Translations under genes and position numbers: made by a program | Assembly: GCF_000004075.3 (NCBI RefSeq) | Contig: NC_026658.2 | Span: 18,588,075-18,652,074, forward strand | DNA length: 64,000 bases | Direction of reading: 5' to 3' | DNA from: Cucumis sativus | Taxonomy: Eukaryota > Streptophyta > Magnoliopsida > Cucurbitales > Cucurbitaceae | Shown here: in pieces, positions 11,598 through 22,668 of the stretch | Numbering within the stretch: position 1 is the first letter of the stretch | Layout of the letters: each line of letters opens with the position of its first letter | The notes under the pieces: generated by a model | What the model was told of the DNA's origin: nothing | The model's input: the letters and a program-made list of their open reading frames with translations, nothing else | The model's database searches: none

Positions 11598-12968
11598 TCA
11601 GAACATCATTAAATTTGTGGCAGTCCCAACAACAAACGGCTCCATAACTAACCGAGTCAAGAAGTAAAACATGACACCCAAAGCGATAGATATGGGTAGT
11701 GCAGGCAGAGCTCGATGACAAACTGATAACAAAATGAGAGTGCATCCAAGTCCAGAGATGATAGCGAGATAACAAGCATAAACTGTCATAAGATCATACA
11801 TTGCAGCTCTACCCACGAGGACACTGTAGAACACAAAGTCCCCAAGACCAAGCCTAATACCTCTACTTGTAACCTCAGTTTGGGCGACCCTTTCCATTTC
11901 TATCTGGGTTTGAAAACTTGGCAGTTGAACCAGAGGAGACAATTCCCCATCTATATGGATTTCAGTTTCTCTGTTGCCATAGTGACGTCGCATTTCTGGA
12001 GTAAGAACTCCGGTTGAATAACCAGATGATCCACTATCTGATGAGTTTCTTTCTCGACTGTAACTTACTAATGGCGACCTTTCCCCTTCATCTACATTTC
12101 TTTCAACCTCCTCCCCCCGAAAATTATGATTGCCAGCAGCACGGCGATCAGAATTATGAAGGTTTTCATCCCCATTACGGTTGAAATTGTTATCTGAATG
12201 TGCCTGAAGCTCTATTGAACCAGAATCTGAGACCCCAGCAACCAAAAGTCCCAATCCCCCTCGATTCTCCGGACCCCTTGACACTGTAGGCCGAGCCTCA
12301 TAAACCAGAGCTGGAAGCTCTTCGTCCCTGCTCGAGGCCAACTCTACCAACAGCTTAAGAGGTCCACCAGGAGCTAGAACAGCCACCAAATCATAAAGAG
12401 CCAAGGCTACAAGCAAACTCCAAGTAGTCCACTCAGGTAGCTTCGTGAACCAAGCAGCCACAATTATCCCCAAAAACACCATATAGGATTGCCTCATGAT
12501 AATAGGGATTCCTCCTGAGAACACCGCCAGCACACCCACCACCGTAAAGTTGAACAATAAAATCAAGCAAGTAATGGAATCAACCGGTATAGAAAAATGC
12601 TGGATAATAGACAAGAAGATGGAGCCTCCCATGGAACCAAGGACGAAAAACGCAGAAAAACGCATGTAATTCTTCAAGAAATTGGTAAAGTTGTAGTAAT
12701 AAAGAAGAAGGAGAAGAAAAGTAACAAGGGCGATGAGAACGACGAAGACCAAGGCATTGAGAAGAGCACCTTCGAGCTTCTGGCTGGCGGAATCAGAAGG
12801 GGTCTCAAGGTAGACGAGATTCGCGGCGGTGCGAATCGGGGCGGAGGCGAGAGGGTCGGCAGAGGAGAGGGAATAGACCAATAAAACGACGAGAAGCATA
12901 CAGATTGAAACCGGAGACATGACGCCAATGATCTCCACGCCGATCGTCTCGAGTATGCTCGATTCCAT
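11598..12968 (-). CDS. PSN: Presenilin, gamma-secretase catalytic aspartyl protease
   Basis: A multi-pass membrane protein of 456 residues, encoded without an intron. Both catalytic aspartates are visible: D193 in ALYDLVAVL (membrane segment 6) and D377 in LGLGDFVFYS (segment 7). The family's PALPI motif is at 422-426. Hydrophobic segments lie near 16-35, 70-92, 105-124, 133-152, 160-173 and 184-199, then 375-395, 397-417 and 423-445. Between the two catalytic segments, residues about 205-370 form a long hydrophilic loop rich in Asn, Ser, Glu and Arg. Presenilins cut transmembrane substrates in endomembranes, together with nicastrin, APH-1 and PEN-2. Plant substrates are poorly known. Length is close to Arabidopsis PS1. 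The start is the first ATG of the frame, immediately before the first hydrophobic segment. Confidence 0.96.
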   Translation of the reverse strand: MESSILETIGVEIIGVMSPVSICMLLVVLLVYSLSSADPLASAPIRTAANLVYLETPSDSASQKLEGALLNALVFVVLIALVTFLLLLLYYYNFTNFLKNYMRFSAFFVLGSMGGSIFLSIIQHFSIPVDSITCLILLFNFTVVGVLAVFSGGIPIIMRQSYMVFLGIIVAAWFTKLPEWTTWSLLVALALYDLVAVLAPGGPLKLLVELASSRDEELPALVYEARPTVSRGPENRGGLGLLVAGVSDSGSIELQAHSDNNFNRNGDENLHNSDRRAAGNHNFRGEEVERNVDEGERSPLVSYSRERNSSDSGSSGYSTGVLTPEMRRHYGNRETEIHIDGELSPLVQLPSFQTQIEMERVAQTEVTSRGIRLGLGDFVFYSVLVGRAAMYDLMTVYACYLAIISGLGCTLILLSVCHRALPALPISIALGVMFYFLTRLVMEPFVVGTATNLMMF

Positions 12969-13695
12969 GGCGGTGGATTCCGGCGACGGCGAGCAGTTGA
13001 GATAGAATTAGAGATTTTGAGATTCGAGAGCCATTTCAACGACTAGCGAGGAGGGAGGACGAAAGAGGAAAATCTATGTCTCTATTCTGTCTCCACTGTA
13101 GACTTGTTAAATTGCTTCTTCTTTTTTTCCCTTTAAACTACCTTCCAAAATGAAATCAGTCTTTGCTCCCATTATACTGCTATCCTTATTTTCTACCCTA
13201 TGGTTGATGGTAAAGGAAAGGTTAACCATAAATGTGGCATCCTTCTTAAGTTTTTTACCCTAAAGTTGATAGTAAAGAAAATATAACAATAAATGTGGCA
13301 CTTTTATAATACTCAACTCAACTCATGCTATAACAATATTTGTAATGACAACCAAAAAAATGTGGTGGATTCCTCCTCATTTTCAAGTGCAATTAGATTG
13401 AATACTCTCAATTCCTCAACTAGATTGCATGTTTGATTATAGATTTTAATGAGCCTCATAACTCACTACAATTACTAAGTAAACAACAACAAAAGTAATC
13501 AATTGGGTTCTAAATGTGACCTTAGTTCTATCAATATAATACTTATATTGTCAATCTTGAACTTGGACTTTTGATTCTCTCACTCTATATATTGTAAAAA
13601 TATTACCTCACATACTATTTTTAATCTAATACAAGTAAAACATAATGGATAGACAAACTATAAGATTACATCACATGAAAACAAGTATAGAAGAT
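12969..13695. promoter_or_regulatory. Upstream region of the presenilin gene
   Basis: About 700 bases between the presenilin start and a LINE remnant. Next to the gene (12969-13130) the sequence is GC-richer and purine-rich on the plus strand, giving a pyrimidine-rich leader on the gene strand, as is common for plant 5'UTRs. Two related blocks (about 13197-13245 and 13256-13310, each with TGATRGTAAAGRAA and AATGTGGCA words) form an imperfect direct repeat. No defined TATA box could be assigned. Confidence 0.35.
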
Positions 13696-13699
13696 CGCT

Positions 13700-14590
13700 T
13701 TAGATGTAAGAGAGTGCACTAGTGCATTTTTGCATTTTAGTCATTGAACATGACACAAAGCTCCCAAAACATAACCTCAAGTATTTGCCTCTCCGATAAT
13801 GTAAGAGACGTCTTGATACCATCTATAGTGTTTTTTAGCAAGTTGATCACTTCTAAGCAATCAAATTCAACCAAAAGGTTTGAATGAAGAATTTGGTAAA
13901 TGGTCTTCATCTTAAGACAAATCACCATCATTTCAAATGTCTTTACTTCATCGCATCTATGAATGAATTTTGAACCATAAGACAAATAGGATCTAGAAGG
14001 TCCTGAAGCACCTACCGTGGGTCTCCCACCTTAAATACAAGAATCCAAGCAACATGAGTGTTCAACTTCTAAAATGTCAACTTAGGTGGTTGCCATCAAG
14101 TAGTAGTGAATGGAGATGGACAGATCTCCATCGCATTTTTCTTATCACAACCCATCTCACTGATTCATCTTTCTTGTGCATTTAATTTCAAACCCAAAAA
14201 ATAGTTTTTCAACATTAAAAACTGCATTCTTGTTGATGTTCTAAATGATCTCATTATGACAATGTCGTCTCAACAACTGGATTTGAAGAATTGTGTATGC
14301 ATCATCCTGAAGAAAGATCTTTTGAATTATCTTCTTCTTTCATTAACCTATGTCTAAAACAAAATATCTCACTTACAACCTTGAAAACAATGGACACTAA
14401 AGTGGTTTTTAGTTACCCTCTCAGTCGAAGCTCTCTATTAAGTTGAATTAACTATCTATTAACAACTCTCCATCGAAAGTCATTCTCAAATAGAGATTGA
14501 TGTCTCAGAATGTTCCACCAAGCATATAAAGGATTGTGACCAAAACTTTCGTTCAAAAAATCACTAGTTTTGAAATACTTTTACCACCAA
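13700..14590 (-). mobile_element. LINE (L1-type) remnant with zf-RVT and RNase H-like pieces
   Basis: On the minus strand, the stretch near 14480-14580 reads GHNPLYAWWNILRHQSLFE followed by NDFRWRVVN, matching the conserved W-R-S-I-L-x-x-x-x-L-F-x-x-G-x-R-W-R-V block near the end of plant LINE reverse transcriptases. At 13737-13985, an 82-codon frame reads RCDEVKTFEMMVICLKM, then LLVEFDCLEVINLL, matching the RVT_3/RNase H-like tail (VEMDCLEVINLL type). Stops and frameshifts lie in between. The pieces are in the order expected for one dead LINE copy. Confidence 0.7.
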
Positions 14591-17130
14591 CCAATTTAAT
14601 GATATTAATAATTCCAAACCAAACTAAAATTATAGTAACATTTGGTTAGATTGATCCACAAGAATGCTTGTGTTCTTTGATTATGTTTCAAATTCATTGA
14701 GTAACTACATGGGGTGGGGAGGGGCAGAATGTAACATTGCGTAGCAATAGAGAAAAACCTAGTTTAGGGAATTGGATTTCACCTATAAGATTGATCATCG
14801 TAGAATACAAAAGATAATTAGTTGCGAATATTATTTTTAGCCTACTCGTTCAGAAGCCAACATAAGTGCTTTGATTAATTATTATTTTTTTAAAATTAAA
14901 CTAAAAGCTAAGTTTATTAGGTTTGATAGCATCCAAAAAAACCTAACAATCATATTAAGGCTAGAAAATTTCAATAAATTGATTCGTTTCTTGGTACTAA
15001 GTCATTAACCGAATTATTCTTGAAATAAGTCAATCTTCCAATTTGTTGCTAAAAGGCTTTTCTAAACAACTTATCTATTAGTACACAAGCATTCTCAACT
15101 TATGGATCACTTCTAGTATTGTGCTTTTACTAATTGAACATAAATTTGCTTAAGTTGATAGAGAGCCTCAAGCCTTCTTGTAAATCCCTAACATCTCCTT
15201 AATCACTATTAGTCACTTCTTTTATGCTCGAAAGAAAAAAGAATTGTCATTTGCAATTTTTTTTAAGAAAAGAGAAACAGAAAGACAATGAAGGTTAATT
15301 CACAAACGTAGAAAATAATCTAGAGCAACATAGAAAGACAGTTAGAGTAGATAAGAAAAAAAAAATACAATGACATACCAGGATCACTCTGACCTAATCC
15401 TCTAGAAGGTTAAAATTATCTATGATTATTTCCATTAAAAATGACCAAAAAGGTAACTAATTGTGCACAATTCATAATCAACTAGATCCAACGAGGACAA
15501 AACCCATCTTCCTCTTGACCAAATGCAAATATTGCTCTTCCACTCAATCATACACCTTGTGCAACTTTACAACAACCACCACATTCTTACCATTTCAGTG
15601 ATTTGTTAGTGTACGTATGCATTTAGATCCAATAAATAACATTATGAGTAATGATATTCTTGAGGATGAACACAAATTGAGAGGGAAAAATGATTAGATC
15701 CAACACACCCTTTAAACGGTTATCTATAATCAAGATTTTATAGATGACGATGTACAGAGACCAATCGATCAAACTTCTGCCATTAGCAAGATTTGGTTTG
15801 TGTACACTTTTAAGATGAGAAAAATAAAGGTATAATTGAGCTGATCAATGTTTTGATTTCCATTCAAAGTGTTTTAAGAGAAATTTGAATTGATACTAGG
15901 TTTGAAGAATTAAAGCATTTAGCTAATCCCAACCAAAGGATTAAGCTAATCCTAAATGCTTTCATCATTCACCCAGGCTCTATCAAAATCTTGTAACCTA
16001 CCAAATTTGTCACCCTATTTGTGTTTTGTAGCACAGTAGTGAAACAACTTAATATTCAATCCTCATCAGATCAGATTGTTATTTGTAGTAAATATCTTCT
16101 TAGTCAACAAATTTTCTAAACTCTTTTTCTCCTCAAATTATATTTGAACTCTAGTTTAGGTGTGTACTCCTTCAACAATACATATGTGAAATGACATAAC
16201 TAAACCATTTTAACAACTCTCTCAAACAACTACTAAGTTTATGAATCATGATTCAGATTTCTCAAATCAATATATTTTCTTTTCTACATCCACCATTCCA
16301 TATTCTATTATTCACAACAGTTGAATTCTTACCAAAATTCCAACAACAAAACACAAGTTTCTAAAAACTATTTTTTTCAAATTTTAAATTTTGACTTAGT
16401 TTTTTAAGCATTAGTAAAACTAAAAAAGTAGACAATAAACCAAGAAATTTATAGTTGGAATGAAAGTTCATAAAATTAATTTTCAAAATTAAAAAAAATC
16501 AAATGATTACCCCTTACCATCAAATTTAGGTCAACAATGAAAAATTTCCAATTTACTTTTTTTTGGATATAAACTTAAAAACATAAATGACTCGTATACA
16601 CACACCTTAAACTTTAAAAATTAATTGTCAAAAGAAATATAATTCAACTAGCATATAAACGTGTTAGCGACTAAAAGGGATTCATCAAATTCTATTATCT
16701 TACAATACTACATTGATAATAATAATATAAATAAAATTTTTATTTGACCATTTATCACCTAAATAACAATTGTATTCTAAAAGTTTACAATGTTTATTGA
16801 TGAAAATATAAAAATCATAATTTTAGCAAAATTAGGATGAAAATATCCATAAAATATGGATTAGAATCAATATTTATGAAAAACTATAAAAAAATAAAAA
16901 AAATGAAATTGATTAATAAATATTTTTATAAATTTTAAAAACATAACATATCGTAGTGAGATTTGGATCGAAAATATCTCTTAGGTTAGGTTTTGATATA
17001 AAATTTATGAAAACATGGAAATGAAATAATATATATATATATCTTTTAATCAAATTCCTCATTCTGATTTTAGTAAATATTTTTTGGAAAAATAATGATA
17101 TTATAATTTATTCTCACCCAAAAAAACCCA
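14591..17130. other. Intergenic AT-rich region upstream of GrpE; no gene seen
   Basis: About 2.5 kb with stops in every frame and many A/T runs. No protein, RNA or clear transposon signature was recognised. The last 200 bases should hold the GrpE promoter: an AT run with a (TA)n core at about 17029-17042 lies about 165-180 bases before the ATG and might include the TATA element. That assignment is a guess. Confidence 0.35.
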
Positions 17131-17206
17131 ACCTTTGTGGCGTCTTCCACTTCCTTCTTCTCTCTTCTCTACCCTTATCTCTCTCTCTCTTTTTGTAAAT
17201 TCTCTC
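17131..17206 (+). promoter_or_regulatory. Pyrimidine-rich 5' leader of the GrpE gene
   Basis: The stretch just before the ATG is dominated by C and T, with a CTCTCTCTCTCT run at about 17179-17190. Such CT-rich leaders are common near plant transcription starts. The frame is open upstream, but MATLL at 17207 begins a good chloroplast transit peptide, so this stretch is taken as untranslated. Confidence 0.4.
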
Positions 17207-20200
17207 ATGGCGACCCTTCTCAGAACTCCATTTTTTCAGGCAACTCCTCCCGCCAGCGTTTCCGCCTTTTCCTTATCCAAATCCACCCTAAAACCCTCTT
17301 CTTTATCCTTTACAACATCTCACTCCTTCATTTGTTGCTTCAACTCCTCCAAGTTTTCAACTCGTCCTCCTTCTCTCCGGTTCCCCAAGCGGCCTTTTGC
17401 TTCCTCCGGTGAAACGGAAATTAGCGAGCTTGAAGAGGAAGTTCGCGATTCTGAGGCGGAGGTACTCTTAATCCTTCTTCTTCTGGGAGTTGCTGTTTCT
17501 TTACCCTACTTTTGTAGTTTGACTCTTTAGTTGGTTAGGTTAGATAGTGTTGGTGGGTCTGGGTATTCCTTTATGCTGTGCAATTGGTTGGAATAGGATC
17601 TCATTGTTATTATCTAATGTTATCAATTGGGCGTTGGAGTGGAGGTGGTTGCTTCTTGCTTTGCTGTTTGAAAATGGAATCAGTTTAGTAAGTGGGAACG
17701 TGGCATTCTGGCATTAACTCAATTCGTTGTCTATTTCTCGGTTCTTAATTACTCAACCGAATGATGTCTAGAAAGAGATTTAAAGACAAATATGTTCAGA
17801 GTTTTAGACCCTTCTCAAATCTCACCTTTGGAATATCCACTTAATATCTCAATTTTTTGTGGTAACTAAACACAATGGAGTATCGAAGCAGTTTTGGTAG
17901 TTCTGGGCCCATGATTCGAGTTTGGTTTAATCATTCTTATTGACATTTTTGCCGTATTGCTCTCAGCAAGTTTATGTGAAAAATAAGATACCTATGCTTT
18001 TCTCCAAGTCTAATACTGAAAAGTTTCTGATTCCTCTATGTGCCCTATGCAACTTTGTGGATACTACAAAAATATAATCAAATGATGGGTCTATAAGCTC
18101 CATTCAATTCAAGACTAAAATTTAGATGTTGAAATAACATGGTCCATAAAACACAAATTGTGTTCTTTTAGACCTAAAAGTATAAATAATTGATTTGATT
18201 TTTGTTAAAATTGGAAGATTTTTGGATATTGGATGTTTAGAGAGTGTAATAACTTTTGGCTATGGAAAATTAATTCGAATGGCATGGATTTAGATTGTTT
18301 TAATTAAGTTTGTACAGAAATCGTGCCCTTGCACTTTCTTGTTGCTCATATATTTATGTAACAGGACTCTTCTGTTAGTTATACCGGTGTAGAAGATGCT
18401 ACAAGTGATAATGACATAAGTGACGACTCAGAAGTTAATACTGAGGATTCCACTCAGTCAGTCATTATAGCAGCACTTCAGTCCTATAAGCAGGCGTTAG
18501 CTGATAACGATGGAGCTCAAATGGTTGAAATAGAGTCTTTTCTGAAGTCAATTGAAGATGAAAAGCTCGCAGTTGAAAGGAAGTTGAGTTCCTTAATTGA
18601 AGAACTTTCTGTAGAGAAGGATCGAGTTTTGAGAATCAGTGCTGACTTTGATAATTTTCGGAAGAGAACAGAGCGAGAACGTCTTTCATTAGTAAAAAAT
18701 GCTCAAGGAGAAGTAGTAGAGACTCTATTAGGTGTCCTGGATAATTTTGAGAGGGCTAGGGCACAGATCAAGGTGGAGACAGAGGGGGAAGAGAAGATCA
18801 ATCAGAGTTACCAGAGCATCTATAAGCAGTTCACCGAGATTTTGGGCTCCTTGGGTGTAGTTCCTGTTGAGACAATTGGGAAACCGTTTGACCCACTGGT
18901 GAGTTTTTTCTTCTTGTCAAGTAATCATTCTTGTGTCTCGTTTCCCCCTTATTCATCAAAGTTTGAGTCACTACTAATCAGTCAGTAGAGTCTAATAAGT
19001 GAACTTGTATTCCATGTGTGAACCTGTAGTCTCTTTTATTTAACATGACCATCCATTTTCCTTGACATTTCCCATATTGGTAACTTCCTAAAACTTAATA
19101 ATTGGTGAACCTGTTTTCGTTAACAAACTGTTCTCTTCTTAAAGTATCTGCCCATGGTGGATTTATCCATCAACTTGATGAGTAAAATGGTGGTATATAT
19201 TTAATACCATTTGTTCTAGTAAGACTGAGGTCAGACAATAGAAACTTATGGAACTGTTGGACCTTTCCTTCGAAAAGTTATGATCATGACTGGATGAACT
19301 TTTTCTGATATCTGATCTTGTAATCTCAAACATGAATATGGTTTAAAACCTAACCAACCCATGAAGGTTCCTTTATTTGTGTCTATTTTGACCATAGAAA
19401 AAACAAGAGTTGTGATCAGCTAATGCGAAGACCAAATGATTTCGGTAGCCATCACTTTTGTTTTGCATTTAAAATGATGAGAGTGTGAATCAAATTTTCC
19501 TTTATAATATTTTTCCCAAAAGTATGTGATGTAAATTATTGGTGGAGTTCCCTGGATCCATCCATAAGAAGTAATGCGTCTCATATGGGTTATTTTTCAT
19601 GGAAAAGGATCAAAGAAGAGAAAGTTACTTTGGAAGTGTGCTATCTTGGATCCGTTATCGGTTTTATGGTTGGAGCTCAATAAAAGAATTATTGAAGATA
19701 AATTTGAAGATCTAGACCAGGTTCAGAGTGAATCTGATAGTGTCATTGTTGGAGCAAAAAGGTTGAAGACTTTACTAGTTCTGCCAATCAGTCTATTTCA
19801 TTCAATAGGTGATTTTTCCTCGACAATTTTATCTTTCAAGGAGGCCTTCTCCTGAAATATTGTAACCTATTCAAATTGTTATTATCAATGACAAAGCTAT
19901 TAGTTCTATCTGATATTGTGACTAATCTCTTGTATCTGTTTAAGTTTTCGACTATCTTCAATCCCATCAAATTTTAAGGTAATGTGTTTTTGTGTTTTCA
20001 TTTTTGAATTCTATTTGATATGCATTCAAAACTAGCATGGCATGATCAAACATGGAACTAATCAGGGTCCTGTTTTTTTATCTCTCTTTCTGGGGACCAA
20101 GTTTGGTAAGTTGAAACTTGTTTAATCAATTTCTTCCTACAGCTTCATGAAGCAATCATGAGGGAGGACTCCACAGAATTTGAGGAAGGTATCATACTCG

Positions 20201-20361
20201 ACGAGTTCCGTAAAGGATTCTTGCTTGGTGACAGACTCTTACGTCCATCAATGGTGAAAGTTTCAGCCGGTCCCGGGCCTGAAAAGTCAGATGAAACCGC
20301 ACCAGCAGAAAAGCTTGATTCAAGTGAAGAATTTGCAAACTCGGAATCAGAGTCTTCTTAA
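17207..20361 (+). CDS. CGE: Chloroplast GrpE nucleotide-exchange factor (CGE-like)
   Basis: Three coding exons, 17207-17461, 18365-18898 and 20143-20361, all joined in phase 0 with GT-AG introns, giving 335 residues. GrpE is the nucleotide-exchange factor that resets Hsp70. Residues 1 to about 65 are rich in Ser, Thr, Leu and Phe and poor in acidic residues, like a stromal transit peptide. An acidic stretch follows, then a coiled coil (about 135-200) with the FDNFRKRTERER segment at about 180, then the compact GrpE head. Exon 3 (264-335) carries the family signature LDEFRKGFLLGDRLLRPSMV at about 282-301, and the protein ends in an acidic Ser/Glu tail. Size and layout match plant chloroplast CGE proteins rather than mitochondrial Mge1. 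Intron 2 contains a LINE fragment. Confidence 0.95.
19540..19860 (+). mobile_element. LINE 3'-end fragment inside GrpE intron 2
   Basis: A frame at 19574-19855 includes VLWLELNKRIIEDKFEDLDQ and a trailing FHSIGDFSSTI. The pattern (LW.E.N.R.F.D....., then a W.K.F..Y.......W..FL ending) is the tail of plant LINE-encoded proteins. It lies wholly within the second GrpE intron in the sense orientation and does not affect the exons. Confidence 0.55.
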
Positions 20362-22060
20362 AACTCCCAATCCTCTTGACCACAATCCAATTTTGATTAT
20401 AGTCTGAATCTTTTTAATGCCTGATAAGAGACTGGAGATGGAATTTATTTGTGTTATTATTGGTGATCAAGGTTTTGCAGGCAGAGAATTTTGATATTTG
20501 ATTTCAGGAAATAGCTTTGGATGATGAAAAAATGTTGTTACCGTGAAGATAATCACTTAGTGAAATGATGTATTTGATTTAGACAAACAATTCTCTTTTT
20601 AAAAACTTTTTCGCTATAACTTGTTGAGAGAACTTACCAAAGTTTCTATTGTAAACTTTGTAGAATTTGTTGAATGTGCCTTGATTTCTGAGTTAAAAAT
20701 GGCATGGTAGACCTCTATTGTAGTGTTTATTTGAAGGAAATTAAAACCACTTTCTCAATTTTATTTCTGTTCATTGTTAATTTCAGGACAAATAAGCTCA
20801 TTGATTTAAGCATACTTTAGTTAAATTTTGAAATTTTGTTACAGCAATTTAAATGTAGCTACTGTTGCAAAGATGAAATTTTACTCACGTGTTTATAGAT
20901 TGGAGATACTTTAGACTTTAGAGTACAAGCATCAAAATGTAATTTCAACTTTTACGGATGTTAATTTGAATATAACTATATAGTCATTGTAAACATGTAG
21001 CAGCTCAAATTAATAACAAAGTTAGTCTTAGTTTAGAACCAACCTACAATCTTGTTTTTCATGTGTATCTATACGTGTGTGTGTATGAATATGCCTCCAT
21101 GTTTATGTAGATATTAAGAACTTAAAACAATGGCTATGAATCACTTAGCCCTCAATTTAAAAATAGAAAGATCAAAATTAATCAAAACCAATAAACGATG
21201 TAGGAAGTTGTTCAGGATTTGGTTGAGAATACCTCTTATGAAAAAAATAAAATAAAATAAAAGAATAGATCAACTCGTTGTCAAAAGTGTTTTGTACAAA
21301 ATTTTCACTTTAATTTTGAGGATAACATATTTCCTTCCTCTATAAATAGTAGTAGAAACTTGGAGGCTAAAAGAATGTCCAACAACATCCATAGCTTCTT
21401 GCACATATGGATTGTAGTAATGAATGTGAGTCTTAAGGAATTGAGAATTCAAAACCACCTCAAACCCAATAAACCAAATATGAGTTTGGAATCCAAACAC
21501 ACCCCAATCCTAAACAAACCCTTGGACTTGAGAATTCACGCTTAAGATGAAATTGGGATCAATGATGATGAAAAAATTCCCTAATCATTCGTCCCATTCT
21601 TCATCTTCTATTTAAAAACATAATAATAAATAGCTTTTTATATTAAAAGTGAAAAACATTAATTTAATTATTTTAAATGAGCAAACAATAGATTCATATC
21701 CGAAGTGTCCTAGCTAATTGTCATGTTTGATTTACCATTGAATTTTTTAAAATAAAAGTTTTTTTTTTATCTTTAAATTTTAGATTTAATTTTCAGTTGA
21801 TTCCTAAATTTCAAGATACAATACATATAATCTTAAATTTTGAGTTCTTAAAATTTAACAATCTATCTACGAGAAACGAAAATTAACAACACAAAAGACT
21901 TCTATCAAAGAAGGTTTCGAGGAATAGGGAGAAAAAAGACTCAATAAATGTTCAGCTCTAAAAAGAAATGCCACATTCACTTGCTAAAACCATTAGAGCA
22001 GAGTGTAATTAATTTTCAAAACATAAAGGTTTCCAATGCGAGAGGAACATGTTGATAAGA
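20362..22060. other. Intergenic; no gene seen
   Basis: The GrpE 3'UTR and polyadenylation region, followed by AT-rich sequence. Around 21700-21870 the sequence has the look of a degenerate short dispersed element (alternating TTTAAATTT and ATTGAATTT words), but no ends could be placed. Confidence 0.35.
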
Positions 22061-22069
22061 GATATACTA

Positions 22070-22225
22070 ACTAACCAGAGAGTTAGCTCAAATGGTAAAG
22101 ACATGTACTCTAAATATCTTAACATAGTTTAAATGGTTAAGACATGTGCTTTGACGTCAAATCTTCGAACACCATACCACACCCTATACAAATATCTATA
22201 TTAAGGAGAGAGAGAGAGAGAATGG
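22070..22225 (+). repeat. SINE-like (tRNA-derived) fragment and GA microsatellite
   Basis: GAGTTAGCTCAAATGGTAAA at about 22080 resembles a pol III A box (TRGCNNARNNGG). A partly duplicated copy follows at about 22122 (TAGTTTAAATGGTTAAGACA), and TCTTCGAACACC at about 22163 resembles a B box. The ensemble looks like a degraded tRNA-derived SINE. A (GA)n run follows at about 22206-22222. No complete tRNA cloverleaf can be folded from it. Confidence 0.4.
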
Positions 22226-22512
22226 GGACATCCAGTTGTTAACTTATAGCTCACAGCTTCTCCTTTCCATTAGAGATACAATGCTTTGGACTTAAAACCA
22301 GAGAGGAAATACATAACAATTTTACTCTATTTTCATGATTAAATGTGTGGTAGTTTTTATTTTTTCTTTGCTTTTTTTTTTTTTTTTTTTAACATTTTAA
22401 ATTTTATTACAAATGCAATTTTTGGATAAGCAACATAGAAATTGGAAGATAAGGAAAGATCAATAGAGAGAACTATGACTGAATCAAGAAGTTAATGATG
22501 GGAGAAAGAAGA

Positions 22513-22637
22513 TTATCTTCTCAAGAGATTGTAGGCTGGCAATTCTTTCACACTCGAGGTATCTTCAAGTTCAAGCTCACGTTCTAGCTGACTTCTGGTA
22601 GACTTCAAAACATCCTGAAAAGTAAGATTCAAAGTCA

Positions 22638-22668
<31 letters not shown>

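Noticed and set aside
12597..12884. 95-codon plus-strand frame over the presenilin 5' part.
   Set aside because: It is antisense to a hydrophobic coding stretch and has the composition expected of a shadow.
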